A stretch of 8,371 nucleotides of DNA from Frankiales bacterium (GTDB lineage Bacteria; Actinomycetota; Actinomycetes; Mycobacteriales; SCTD01): positions 1 to 8,371 of the forward strand of contig JAODNB010000421.1 of NCBI GenBank assembly GCA_025464795.1, given 5' to 3'. The position numbers were made by a program, and so were the translations under genes. Below the pieces are notes generated by a model. It was not told the origin of the DNA, made no database searches, and was given only the letters and a program-made list of their open reading frames with translations. How positions within the stretch are numbered: position 1 is the first letter of the stretch; the number at the start of each line of letters is the position of its first letter. This document shows positions 1 to 6,458 of this stretch, piece by piece.

Positions 1-1782
1 CTCACGCTCACCAACCACCCCATCGGCGGCCCGGTGTTCGCCGGTCCGCAGATCCAGCCGTGGGCCTGCGCATCGGGGACGACCGGACCGCAGTGCAACG
101 CGAAGCCGACGTACGCCTACAAGTACCTGCCCGTCGGCTCCAAGCAGCTGCAGGACTACGACCCATCGACGCCCGCCGCCCTGATCGCGACGACGACCAC
201 CCAGACAGGCGTCACGGTGCCCTTCATCGTCCGGCAGGAGACGGGCTACCTCGACCGCGACCAGTACCGCATCGCCGCCCTCATCCAGCCCGGGAAGGCC
301 TGGAACGGCGCGCAGCCCCAGCCGCAGTTCAACCACAAGCTGGTCCTCACGCACGGGGCGAGCTGCGACACCGAGTACCAGGACGCGGCTGCTCCTGATG
401 TCCTGAACGTCGCCGCACTGGGCGCGGGCTTCGTCGTGGCGTCCCACGCCCTCGACAACGCAGGCCACAACTGCAACCTGGTGGTGCAGGCCGAGGCGCT
501 CGTGATGACCAAGGAGCGCGTCGTGGAGCAGTACGGCACGCTGCGCTACACGATCGGATCGGGTTGCTCGGGTGGGTCCCTCGTCCAGCAGCAGCTCGCG
601 AACGCCTACCCAGGGCTCTACCAGGGCATCTCGCCGCAGTGCTCGTTCACCGACGCCTGGAGCAGTGCCCAGCAGTACGTCGACTACCTGATGCTCCTGA
701 AGTACTTCCAGGACCCGTCGCGCTGGTCCCCGGGCACCGCGTGGGACCCCGTGGCGATCAGCCAGGTGCTCGGGCACCCGAACGTCGCGAACCCCGTCAC
801 GTTCACCTCGGTCATCCCGAACTCCAGCGACCCGTCCCGCTCGTGCCCTGGGGTCCCGGCGGCGAAGGTCTTCGACCCGAAGACCAACCCGAAGGGCGTG
901 AAGTGCACCCTGCAGGACTACATGGTGAACGTCTTCGGCAAGCGCCCCGATGGCTTCGCCAACCGCGGCCTGGGCAACGCCGGCATCCAGTACGGCTTGA
1001 AGGGGCTGCGTCAGGGCCTGATCACGCCGGCTCAGTTCGTCGACCTCAACAGCCACCTCGGAGGGCTCGACATCAACGGGGACGTGAGCCCCAGCCGCTT
1101 CAGCGGTGACAAGGTCGGGCTCGACCGCGTCTACTCCACCGGCGCCGTGAACAGCGCGAACAACCTCGACAAGGTCGCGATCATCGACCTGCGCGGTCCG
1201 GACCCGGGGGCGTTCCACGACGTCTACCGGACCTACGTCCTGCGCAACCGGCTGCTGCGCAACTTCGGCACTGCCGCGAACCAGGTGCTGTGGCGCGGCC
1301 AGGTCCCGCTGCTCGGCGACACCAACTACGTCGACCAGGCCATCTTCGCCCTCGACAAGTGGCTCGACCGGGTCGACCGCGACCGCAGCAGCAAGCCGCT
1401 CCCCAAGAAGATCATCGCCGACAAGCCGGCCGACGTGGGCGACCGCTGCACCGACGGCACCGGCACGTCGCTCCCGAGCGAGGTCTGCGACCAGACGGTC
1501 GCGGCGTACGCCTCACCGCGGATCGCTGCCGACGGTCCGACCACGGACGACGTGATGCAGTGCCAGCTCAAGCCGCTCCGGCGGGACGACTACGCCGTCT
1601 CGTTCACGGACGCTCAGTGGAAGGCGCTTCGCACCGCCTTCCCGGGCGGCGTCTGCGACTACTCCAAGCCGGGCGTCGGCCAGCGCGGTGCGCTGTCGTG
1701 GCTGACCTACCAGGACGCCAAGGGCAAGGTCGTGTACGGCGGCAAGCCCCTGGGGAAGGCTCCGGTCAGCACGCCCAACTAG
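1..1782 (+). CDS. DUF6351 family protein, tannase-like secreted alpha/beta hydrolase (5' end outside the window)
   Basis: The reading frame is open from base 1, so the 593 residues seen are the C-terminal part. The GTG at 34 lies inside a conserved stretch (NHPIGGPVFAGPQIQPW) and is not the start. I recognise the family as DUF6351, probable exported hydrolases of actinomycetes; the substrate is unknown. The likely nucleophile elbow is G-C-S-G-G-S, with the serine at codon 568-570, followed by a PGLYQGI...CSFTD segment. This resembles the Cys-Ser nucleophile motif of tannase/feruloyl esterases, where the cysteine forms a disulfide next to the active site. A His in a GAFHDVYRTYVLRNR context (codon 1216-1218) is a candidate triad member; the acid is not assigned. 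Several other cysteines fit an extracytoplasmic protein, but any signal peptide lies upstream and cannot be seen. The family call is fairly secure; the catalytic assignment is inference. The stop is TAG at 1780-1782. Confidence 0.85.
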   Translation, partial: LTLTNHPIGGPVFAGPQIQPWACASGTTGPQCNAKPTYAYKYLPVGSKQLQDYDPSTPAALIATTTTQTGVTVPFIVRQETGYLDRDQYRIAALIQPGKAWNGAQPQPQFNHKLVLTHGASCDTEYQDAAAPDVLNVAALGAGFVVASHALDNAGHNCNLVVQAEALVMTKERVVEQYGTLRYTIGSGCSGGSLVQQQLANAYPGLYQGISPQCSFTDAWSSAQQYVDYLMLLKYFQDPSRWSPGTAWDPVAISQVLGHPNVANPVTFTSVIPNSSDPSRSCPGVPAAKVFDPKTNPKGVKCTLQDYMVNVFGKRPDGFANRGLGNAGIQYGLKGLRQGLITPAQFVDLNSHLGGLDINGDVSPSRFSGDKVGLDRVYSTGAVNSANNLDKVAIIDLRGPDPGAFHDVYRTYVLRNRLLRNFGTAANQVLWRGQVPLLGDTNYVDQAIFALDKWLDRVDRDRSSKPLPKKIIADKPADVGDRCTDGTGTSLPSEVCDQTVAAYASPRIAADGPTTDDVMQCQLKPLRRDDYAVSFTDAQWKALRTAFPGGVCDYSKPGVGQRGALSWLTYQDAKGKVVYGGKPLGKAPVSTPN

Positions 1783-1791
1783 TTTGGAGCC
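1780..1791 (+). promoter_or_regulatory. Putative leaderless promoter of the SUFU-domain gene (-10 box TAGTTT)
   Basis: TAGTTT at 1780-1785 fits the actinobacterial -10 pattern TANNNT and shares its first bases with the TAG stop of the upstream gene. Six bases (GGAGCC) separate it from the GTG at 1792, so transcription would begin at or next to the start codon. I see no -35 match about 17 bases upstream. The GGAG inside the six-base gap is only two bases from GTG, too close to be a normal Shine-Dalgarno, which favours the leaderless reading. Confidence 0.4.
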
Positions 1792-2367
1792 GTGACCGGC
1801 GACGAGGTGCTGACGCTCGTCGAGGCGCACCTCGTCTCGGTCCTCGGGCAGGACACCGGCCGGGCCGGTGTGTCGTTCCTCGGCACGGAGCGGATCGACG
1901 TCCTGCGCTTCACCGAGGACGACGTGTGTCGCTACGTGACCCTCGGGATGTCGCGGTCACCGATGGCCGACCCAGGTGCCGATCTCATCGCCCAGCACGG
2001 CCCTCGCGCCGAGCTCGTGCTGTCGCTGCACGCGCCGCAGGACAGCGTGCTGCGCCGACTGGCCGTGCTCGCTGCGAGTCCGTCCGTCGAGGGCGTCGTC
2101 CTGGGCCCGGGAGCTGGTCTGGACCTCGGAGAACCGCTGTGGGACGGCAGTCGCTTCACCGCCGTTCTCGTCGGCTCCCCGGGCGCTGTGATCCCGGATC
2201 TCGAGCTCGAGGGGGAGGAGCCCGTGCGGTTCCTGCCGCTGTTCCCCATGACCGCGAACGAGGCGGCGTGGAAGCGGGTGCACGGAGCCGAGGCGCTGGA
2301 GGAGCGGTGGCTCACGCAGGGCTGCGACCTTCGCGATCCGCACCGGTCACCGGCGGACCTGGCATGA
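1792..2367 (+). CDS. Suppressor of fused (SUFU) domain protein
   Basis: This 191-residue protein matches the bacterial SUFU-like family across its length. It has an N-terminal helix (EVLTLVEAHL), a mixed alpha/beta middle with ERIDVLRFTEDD and a variable SRSPMAD loop, and a C-terminal FLPLFPMTANEAAWKR..GAEALEERW segment (residues 147-173) that is the best family signature. Eukaryotic SUFU regulates Gli factors; bacterial members are usually small cytoplasmic proteins of unknown role, sometimes acting as immunity proteins in polymorphic toxin loci. No toxin is visible next to this one, so I assign no immunity function. The GTG start at 1792 is preferred because it keeps the N-terminal helix and fits the promoter geometry upstream; GTG 1807 is the alternative. 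Its stop overlaps the next start (ATGA), implying coupled translation. Confidence 0.8.
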   Translation: MTGDEVLTLVEAHLVSVLGQDTGRAGVSFLGTERIDVLRFTEDDVCRYVTLGMSRSPMADPGADLIAQHGPRAELVLSLHAPQDSVLRRLAVLAASPSVEGVVLGPGAGLDLGEPLWDGSRFTAVLVGSPGAVIPDLELEGEEPVRFLPLFPMTANEAAWKRVHGAEALEERWLTQGCDLRDPHRSPADLA

Positions 2368-3398
2368 CCGACCTCGTCACGCGGCTGCAGGACCAGGCAG
2401 CTCAGTGCAGGGAGAACGGCAGTCCCCTCACCGGCGCCCTGCTCGAGGGAGCCGCCGAGGACCTCGCGGCCGGTGGCATCGTGGCCGACCTCATGGCGCC
2501 GCACCTCGATGACCCGCCGGGGAGCGTCCCGTCGTTGCGGCTCGCCGGCGGGCTGCACCGACTCGTCCTCGAGCGCAAGGCCCCAGAGCTCGCCCTGCAC
2601 TACCCCAGCGTCGGCGGGACGGGCTCGGTCGAGGGCGTCTGGCCAGCGGCGGAGCGGGCGATCCGGGACAACCTCGACGAGCTGCGCGCGCAGCTGCGTC
2701 GGACCGTCCAGACGAACGAGGTAGGCCGGTCCGCTGCCCTCTACGGCGCGCTGCTGATGGTCGGCGGACCGGTGCGGTTGCTGGAGATCGGGTCCTCCGG
2801 TGGGCTCAACCTGCGGTGCGACGCGTTCGCCTACGAGCTCGAGGACCAGGTGCTCGGCGACCCCGCGAGTCCTGTGCGGCTGGTTCGTCCCTGGGTCGGG
2901 CCGCACCCGGAGGGCGCCGTCGAGATCGTCGAGCGCAAGGGCTGTGACCCCAACCCGATCGACACCTCCACCACCGACGGCCGGCTGACGCTCACGTCCT
3001 TCGTGTGGGGTGATCAGGTGGCACGGCTGGAGCGGCTCCGCGGCGCCTTCGCGCTGGCCGACGCCCTCCCGGCGACGGTGGAGCGGCTCGGTGCTCTCGA
3101 GTTCCTCACCCGAGAGCTCGACGACCTTCCCAGCGGCGTCACCACCGTCGTCTGGCACAGCGTCGTCTGGCAGTACATCGACCCCCAGGAGCGCAAGGCC
3201 GTCGATGCCCTGGTCGACCGGGTCGGGGGCCGCACGTCCCGACGCCTGGTCCGCATCAGCATGGAGCCCGATCAGCTCAGCGGCGGTGACTACAGGTTCC
3301 GCGTCCACGTGCAGGCGTGGCCGGGTGGTCAGCAGGTGCACGTCGCAGACTGCATGGGTCACGGCCCTCCCGTGCGGTGGACAGGAGCCCGCCCATGA
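2364..3398 (+). CDS. DUF2332 domain-containing protein, possible Rossmann-type methyltransferase relative
   Basis: The protein has 344 residues and is recognised as DUF2332, a family of about this length common in actinobacteria and without a firmly assigned activity. The N-terminal third is helical (LQDQAAQCRENG, then a segment ending VWPAAERAI). A strand-turn LLEIGSSGGLN (residues 139-149) resembles motif I of S-adenosylmethionine-dependent methyltransferases (hydrophobic-E-x-G-x-x-x-G). Further family landmarks are GCDPNPID, LTSFVWGDQ and VVWHSVVWQYI. ATG 2364 is chosen because it overlaps the SUFU stop as ATGA and begins the conserved domain. The frame remains open far upstream across the neighbouring genes, but that extension is an arginine/proline-rich high-GC artefact. 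There is no clear Shine-Dalgarno, so re-initiation after the SUFU gene is likely. The methyltransferase idea is inference from one motif. Confidence 0.8.
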   Translation: MTDLVTRLQDQAAQCRENGSPLTGALLEGAAEDLAAGGIVADLMAPHLDDPPGSVPSLRLAGGLHRLVLERKAPELALHYPSVGGTGSVEGVWPAAERAIRDNLDELRAQLRRTVQTNEVGRSAALYGALLMVGGPVRLLEIGSSGGLNLRCDAFAYELEDQVLGDPASPVRLVRPWVGPHPEGAVEIVERKGCDPNPIDTSTTDGRLTLTSFVWGDQVARLERLRGAFALADALPATVERLGALEFLTRELDDLPSGVTTVVWHSVVWQYIDPQERKAVDALVDRVGGRTSRRLVRISMEPDQLSGGDYRFRVHVQAWPGGQQVHVADCMGHGPPVRWTGARP

Positions 3399-3769
3399 GC
3401 ACCCTGGTCTTCGACGGCGACTGCGGCTTCTGCACGACGTCGGTCGGCCTCATCGGTCGGTTCGGACTGCGAGCTGAGACCGTGATCGCCTGGCAGCACG
3501 CGGATCTGGGCGCTCTCGGGCTCACACCCGAGCAGTGCAGCGACAAGTTGCAGCTGGTCTCCAGCGGGCGCATCAGCAGCGGGCACGAGGCCGTCGCACG
3601 GCTGCTCCTCGGGAGCGCCCTCCCCTGGCGGCCCCTCGGCGGACTCCTGCTCGTACCCCCGTTCTCCTGGGTCGCAGCACGTCTCTACCGCTGGGTGTCG
3701 GCCCACCGGCACCAGCTCCCAGGAGGCACCCCTGCCTGTGCCATCGTTGTCCCACCCCCAAGCACCTAG
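3395..3769 (+). CDS. DCC-family (DUF393) thiol-disulfide oxidoreductase-like protein
   Basis: This is a small protein of 124 residues. The N-terminal FDGDCGFC (residues 6-13) supplies the name-giving D-x-D-C-x-x-C motif of the DCC family, with Cys10 and Cys13 as the redox pair in a thioredoxin-like setting. The rest is also family-like: a short beta-alpha unit, a GHEAVARLL segment, a proline- and leucine-rich stretch (PWRPLGGLLLVPP, around residues 77-89) and an ARLYRWVSAHRH helix. Substrates are unknown for the family. The ATG at 3395 overlaps the DUF2332 stop (ATGA), and CAGGAG at 3382-3387 sits seven bases upstream, so start and coupling are well supported. The C-terminal tail (GTPACAIVVPPPST) has one extra cysteine of unclear meaning. 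Confidence 0.85.
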   Translation: MSTLVFDGDCGFCTTSVGLIGRFGLRAETVIAWQHADLGALGLTPEQCSDKLQLVSSGRISSGHEAVARLLLGSALPWRPLGGLLLVPPFSWVAARLYRWVSAHRHQLPGGTPACAIVVPPPST

Positions 3770-3776
3770 GAGAGTC
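3767..3776 (+). promoter_or_regulatory. Ribosome binding site deciding the MaoC start
   Basis: The sequence TAGGAGAGTC directly precedes GTG 3777. Its GGAG core (3769-3772) lies four bases from the start and overlaps the last base of the preceding stop codon. This supports GTG 3777 over the in-frame GTG at 3738, which lies inside the DCC gene and would add a proline-rich, non-conserved leader. Confidence 0.6.
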
Positions 3777-4277
3777 GTGCAGTTCGGTCGCAGCTATGAG
3801 GAGTTCGAGGTCGGTGCGGTCTACAAGCACTGGCCAGGCAAGACCGTCACGGAGTACGACGACCACCTGTTCTGCCTCCTCACCATGAACCACCACCCGC
3901 TGCATCTGGACGCGAACTACGCGACGACCACTCCGCAGGGCAAGAACGTCGTCGTCGGGAACTACGTCTACTCGCTGCTGCTCGGGATGTCGGTCGCGGA
4001 CGTCTCCGGGAAGGCCATCGCCAACCTCGAGGTCGAGTCCCTCAAGCACGTGTTCCCGACCTTCCACGGGGACACGATCTACGGGCAGACCGAGGTCCTC
4101 GACAAGACCGAGTCGAAGTCCAAGGACGACCGGGGGATCGTGTACGTCGAGACCAAGGGCTACAACCAGGACGGGGTGCTCGTCTGCATCTTCCGTCGCA
4201 AGGTGATGGTGCCCAAGCAGAGCTACCTCGACGCCCGCGGTGGCGAGCAGCCGGGGCGCCCGGTGCTGCAGGAGTAG
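3777..4277 (+). CDS. MaoC-family (hot-dog fold) acyl-CoA hydratase/dehydratase
   Basis: The 166-residue protein starts with F-G-R-S-Y-E-E-F-E-V-G, the classic N-terminus of single-domain MaoC hydratases, and has the usual single hot-dog length. Family members add or remove water across the double bond of an acyl-CoA in the cytosol. The active-site segment TMNHHPLHLD (residues 36-45) gives Asn38, His43 and Asp45. In R-specific enoyl-CoA hydratases the equivalent motif is D-x-N-P-x-H, so an Asn stands at the catalytic Asp position. From memory, the subgroup near mesaconyl-CoA or beta-methylmalyl-CoA hydratases also has N-x-x-P-x-H, so this may be normal for the clade. The second half has GNYVYSLLLGMS and VFPTFHGDTIYGQTEVLDKTESKS, both family-typical. 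No acyl-CoA dehydrogenase or ligase gene lies beside it here, so the substrate is open. Confidence 0.87.
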   Translation: MQFGRSYEEFEVGAVYKHWPGKTVTEYDDHLFCLLTMNHHPLHLDANYATTTPQGKNVVVGNYVYSLLLGMSVADVSGKAIANLEVESLKHVFPTFHGDTIYGQTEVLDKTESKSKDDRGIVYVETKGYNQDGVLVCIFRRKVMVPKQSYLDARGGEQPGRPVLQE

Positions 4278-4289
4278 CACCGGCAGGGC

Positions 4290-4318
4290 TTGACCAACGG
4301 CGGTTGGGAGCGGAGCGT
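4290..4318 (+). promoter_or_regulatory. Weak candidate sigma-70-type promoter upstream of the DUF6758 gene
   Basis: TTGACC at 4290-4295 matches five of six bases of the -35 consensus. At the ideal 17-base spacing lies GAGCGT (4313-4318), which keeps only the A2 and T6 of the TANNNT -10 pattern. Transcription would start close to the ATG at 4326. It sits in the 48-base gap after the MaoC gene, the natural place for a new transcription unit. Confidence 0.3.
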
Positions 4319-4325
4319 CGTAGGC

Positions 4326-4949
4326 ATGACTGTGGCTCCGACGTGCCCACGCTGTTCGGGTGCGCTGCGCGCTCCAGGCCTCATGTCCAGCGACTGGGAT
4401 TGCACGCAGCACGGTCCCGTGCATCCGTACACGTCCAAGCCGCTCGCGGCCCTGAGCCAGGTCGCCCAGTCCGCCGGCGTTCCCGTCTGGGCACCGATGC
4501 CGCTTCTCCCGCAGTGGACGTTCGGCGGGCTCGGCGTCTGCGGCGACGAGCGCACAGGGGCGAAGGCCACGGTCCTGGCGCTCGCCGGTCCCTCGCCGCT
4601 CGGGGGGCCGGCGGACCTGCTGCTCATCGCGGAGGAGCCGGGCATCGGGCTCGGCGCGCGGATCGCGGGGATCGACGGACTCGACGACCCTGGCGTGCAC
4701 CTCGAGGGCGCGCCGGACGCGAAGATCCTCGCCGCCGGCCACCCCACCCCGTTGTGGCGCACCTCCTCGGCCGAGGACCGCGTCGCCTTCGTCGGTGAGG
4801 CCCTGGGCGTCTGGTTGTGGGCCGTCCTCTGGCCCCCAGCCGCGGAGCTGGTGCTCCTGGAGCACGTCGAGCTGCACGACCTCAGGCACGAGGCGCACCA
4901 CGCGCTCGACCTCCCTGCGGGAGCGGGCTCACCGCGCCTGCCCCACTAG
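4326..4949 (+). CDS. DUF6758 family zinc-ribbon protein
   Basis: The protein has 207 residues. The N-terminus carries C-P-R-C (Cys7, Cys10) and a second half-site C-T-Q-H (Cys26, His29), a compact zinc-ribbon-like knuckle. The body contains GDERTGAKAT, GPSPLGGPADLLLIAEEPGIGLG and AGIDGLDDPG, followed by KILAAGHPTPLW and an aromatic EALGVWLWAVLWPP segment; I recognise this set as the actinobacterial DUF6758 family. Its biochemical function is unknown. I recall it next to a PHP-domain gene and a marC gene in other actinomycetes such as Streptomyces, as here. ATG 4326 has GGAG (4312-4315) ten bases upstream. GTG 4332, two codons in, is a possible alternative. The C-terminal tail (LPAGAGSPRLPH) is variable. 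Confidence 0.75.
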   Translation: MTVAPTCPRCSGALRAPGLMSSDWDCTQHGPVHPYTSKPLAALSQVAQSAGVPVWAPMPLLPQWTFGGLGVCGDERTGAKATVLALAGPSPLGGPADLLLIAEEPGIGLGARIAGIDGLDDPGVHLEGAPDAKILAAGHPTPLWRTSSAEDRVAFVGEALGVWLWAVLWPPAAELVLLEHVELHDLRHEAHHALDLPAGAGSPRLPH

Positions 4950-4958
4950 CCTGGCCGG
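4947..4958 (+). promoter_or_regulatory. Putative leaderless promoter of the PHP-domain gene (-10 box TAGCCT)
   Basis: TAGCCT (4947-4952) overlaps the stop codon of the DUF6758 gene and fits TANNNT. Six bases (GGCCGG) follow before GTG 4959, the same geometry as in front of the SUFU and nuclease genes. No Shine-Dalgarno is visible, so a leaderless start, or coupling across the nine-base gap, would explain translation. No -35 element is recognisable. Confidence 0.4.
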
Positions 4959-5804
4959 GTGTCCCGCGCCCGCATCGACCTCCACACGCACACGACGGCC
5001 TCCGACGGCACCACCCCGCCGGAGGTCCTCGTGCGCGAGGCGGCCGAGGCTGGTCTCGACGCGATCGCACTCACCGACCACGACACGGTCGCCGGCTGGG
5101 ACCGCGCGGCCGACGCCCTGCCGCCCGGGTTGTCCCTCGTCCGAGGGGCAGAGATCTCGTGCGCCCGCAACGGCATCAGCCTGCACCTGCTGGCGTACCT
5201 GTTCGACCCGACCTCGACGCCGCTCATGGACCGGATGACGGAGCTTCGGGAGAGCCGGGTCCGGCGCGCGGAGCAGATGGTCCGGATGCTCGTCGCCGAC
5301 GGCGTTCCCGTGTCGTGGGAGCAGGTGCGAGAGCTCGCCGACGGGACGGTCGGCAGGCCGCACGTCGCGCAGGCGCTCGTGGAGAGCGGCGTCGTCTCGT
5401 CGGTGGCCGAGGCCTTCACACCGGAGTGGATCGGCTCACACGGCCGCTACTGGGGGCACCGGCTGGAGATCGACGTCGTCGAGATGATCGGCCTGGTGCG
5501 CGACGCCGGCGGGGTCACGGTCTTCGCCCATCCCGGGGCCGCAGCCCGCGGCCGCGTCGTCGGCGACGCGGTGATCGCCGACATGGCGGCCGCCGGCCTT
5601 GCCGGCCTCGAGGTCGACCACCCCGACCACCCCCCGGAGACCCGTGCCCGGCTGCGGGGCCTCGCGGCTCAGCACAGCCTTCTCGTGACGGGAGCCAGCG
5701 ACTTCCACGGCCGCAACAAGACCGTCAGACTCGGTGAGCACCTGACCTCGTCGGACGTCTTCGAGGAGCTGCTCTCCGGAGCCTCCGGATCGGTCGTGCT
5801 CTGA
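4959..5804 (+). CDS. PHP-domain metal-dependent phosphoesterase (YciV/RNase AM-like)
   Basis: The 281-residue protein has the full set of PHP metal ligands in order: D-L-H-T-H-T (His9, His11), L-T-D-H-D-T (Asp40, His41), G-A-E-I-S (Glu65), H-L-L-A-Y (His76), G-R-P-H-V-A (His135), F-A-H-P-G (His191) and A-S-D-F-H-G (Asp248, His250). This is the single-domain layout of the YciV/TrpH group. Its E. coli member is a 5'-3' exonuclease on short RNA that also hydrolyses 3',5'-bisphosphonucleotides. It lacks the polymerase modules of PolX or DnaE and the features of histidinol phosphatase. It should act in the cytosol with two or three divalent metals. The GTG start at 4959 directly precedes the conserved first strand. 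The stop shares one base with the marC start (TGATG). Confidence 0.88.
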   Translation: MSRARIDLHTHTTASDGTTPPEVLVREAAEAGLDAIALTDHDTVAGWDRAADALPPGLSLVRGAEISCARNGISLHLLAYLFDPTSTPLMDRMTELRESRVRRAEQMVRMLVADGVPVSWEQVRELADGTVGRPHVAQALVESGVVSSVAEAFTPEWIGSHGRYWGHRLEIDVVEMIGLVRDAGGVTVFAHPGAAARGRVVGDAVIADMAAAGLAGLEVDHPDHPPETRARLRGLAAQHSLLVTGASDFHGRNKTVRLGEHLTSSDVFEELLSGASGSVVL

Positions 5805-6406
5805 TGTTCCTCGACGTGTTCGGGACGGTCTTCGTGACCCTCGTGGTCATCATGGACCCGCTCGGCAACGTGCCCCTGTTCCTGGGCCTCACCGCCGGTC
5901 GTACGAACAGCAAGCGCCGCCGGCTGGCCGGTCAGGCCGTCCTCGTCTCGCTGCTCGTGATCTCGCTGTTCGCCGTCCTCGGCCAGCAGATCCTCACCTA
6001 CCTCGGCATCGGCATCCCGGCCCTGCAAGGGGCAGGCGGTCTGCTCCTCACGATCGTCGCGCTCGAGCTGCTCACCGACAAGCAGGACGACCCGAGCGAG
6101 GTCGACAACGTGAACGTCGCCCTCGTCCCGCTGGGGACCCCGCTGCTCGCCGGACCCGGCGCGATCGTCGCGACCATCGTCTTCGTGCAGCAGCACGCTG
6201 GGGCGACGGACCGGATCGCGATCGCGTGCGGCATCATCGCCGTGCACCTGCTGGTGTTCCTCTCGTTGTTCTTCAGCGTCTCGATCACCAGGATCATCCG
6301 GGAGTCCGGCATCGTGCTGCTGACCCGCATCTCGGGGCTGCTGCTGTCCGCCATCGCGGTGCAGCTGCTCGCGGACAGCGTCAAGGGCTTCATCAACGCC
6401 CCCTGA
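5804..6406 (+). CDS. MarC-family integral membrane protein
   Basis: The protein has 200 residues and about six predicted hydrophobic segments: roughly 4-26, 38-60, 66-86, 105-127, 135-158 and 175-196. The family signatures are M-D-P-L-G-N-V-P-L-F in the first segment (residues 17-26) and its internal-repeat counterpart P-L-G-T-P-L-L-A-G-P-G in the fourth, as expected for the inverted-repeat MarC/SnatA fold. ISGLLLSAIAVQLL near the end is also typical. The E. coli relative SnatA/YchE exports amino acids; the multiple-antibiotic-resistance role once given to MarC was not supported, so the substrate here is unknown. The ATG overlaps the PHP-gene stop by one base, so the two are translated together. 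Confidence 0.9.
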   Translation: MFLDVFGTVFVTLVVIMDPLGNVPLFLGLTAGRTNSKRRRLAGQAVLVSLLVISLFAVLGQQILTYLGIGIPALQGAGGLLLTIVALELLTDKQDDPSEVDNVNVALVPLGTPLLAGPGAIVATIVFVQQHAGATDRIAIACGIIAVHLLVFLSLFFSVSITRIIRESGIVLLTRISGLLLSAIAVQLLADSVKGFINAP

Positions 6407-6430
6407 CTGTCCACAGCGTCCTGTCAGGGG
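6400..6430 (+). terminator. Inverted repeat over the marC stop, possible terminator
   Basis: CCCCTGAC (6400-6407) pairs perfectly with GTCAGGGG (6423-6430), leaving a 15-base loop. The left arm contains the marC TGA stop (6404-6406). There is no T-tract, so this would be a weak or Rho-assisted terminator, or an mRNA 3'-end stabiliser. The position between marC and the nuclease promoter fits a unit boundary. An eight-base pair repeat could also arise by chance in such GC-rich DNA. Confidence 0.4.
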
Positions 6431-6458
6431 TGTCGGTGCTGTCCGGCAGGATGAGGGG
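6430..6458 (+). promoter_or_regulatory. PafBC-type DNA-damage promoter (RecA-NDp-like), probably leaderless
   Basis: GTGTCGGTG (6430-6438) matches eight of nine positions of the mycobacterial RecA-NDp box TTGTCRGTG. After exactly eight bases comes CAGGAT (6447-6452), which keeps two of the three fixed bases of TANNNT. Six bases (GAGGGG) then lead to ATG 6459, so the transcript would begin at the start codon. In mycobacteria this promoter is activated by the PafB/PafC regulators after DNA damage, independently of LexA. Its location before a RecB-family nuclease is functionally coherent. Box match, spacing and context agree; regulation in this organism is inferred. Confidence 0.65.

Noticed and set aside
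2343..2353. CCGGTCACCGG palindrome just before the DUF2332 start, as a possible operator
   Set aside because: It is short, lies within the SUFU coding region, and is made of bases expected to recur by chance at this GC content. There is no second copy nearby.
1290..2363. N-terminal extension of the DUF2332 frame back to 1290
   Set aside because: The extension is arginine/proline/alanine-rich and runs through the DUF6351 and SUFU genes. The ATGA junction at 2364 and the beginning of the conserved domain mark the true start.
1792..2367. Immunity protein of a polymorphic toxin locus
   Set aside because: SUFU-like proteins can serve this role, but neither neighbour has toxin, pre-toxin or secretion features that would support it.
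1932..3362. Long open frame on the minus strand (476 codons) across the SUFU and DUF2332 genes
   Set aside because: The translation is compositionally biased with no recognisable domain, and it lies opposite two genes with clear family matches. Such antisense frames are common in high-GC DNA.
3573..4901. Long open frame on the minus strand (442 codons) across the DCC, MaoC and DUF6758 genes
   Set aside because: It has no domain signature, an arginine/glycine-rich end, and full overlap with three well-supported genes on the + strand.
6421..6443. Second RecA-NDp-like box starting CTGTCAGGG
   Set aside because: It has two mismatches, and the hexamer at the required spacing (GCTGTC) does not fit TANNNT. 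It is also explained as an arm of the inverted repeat.
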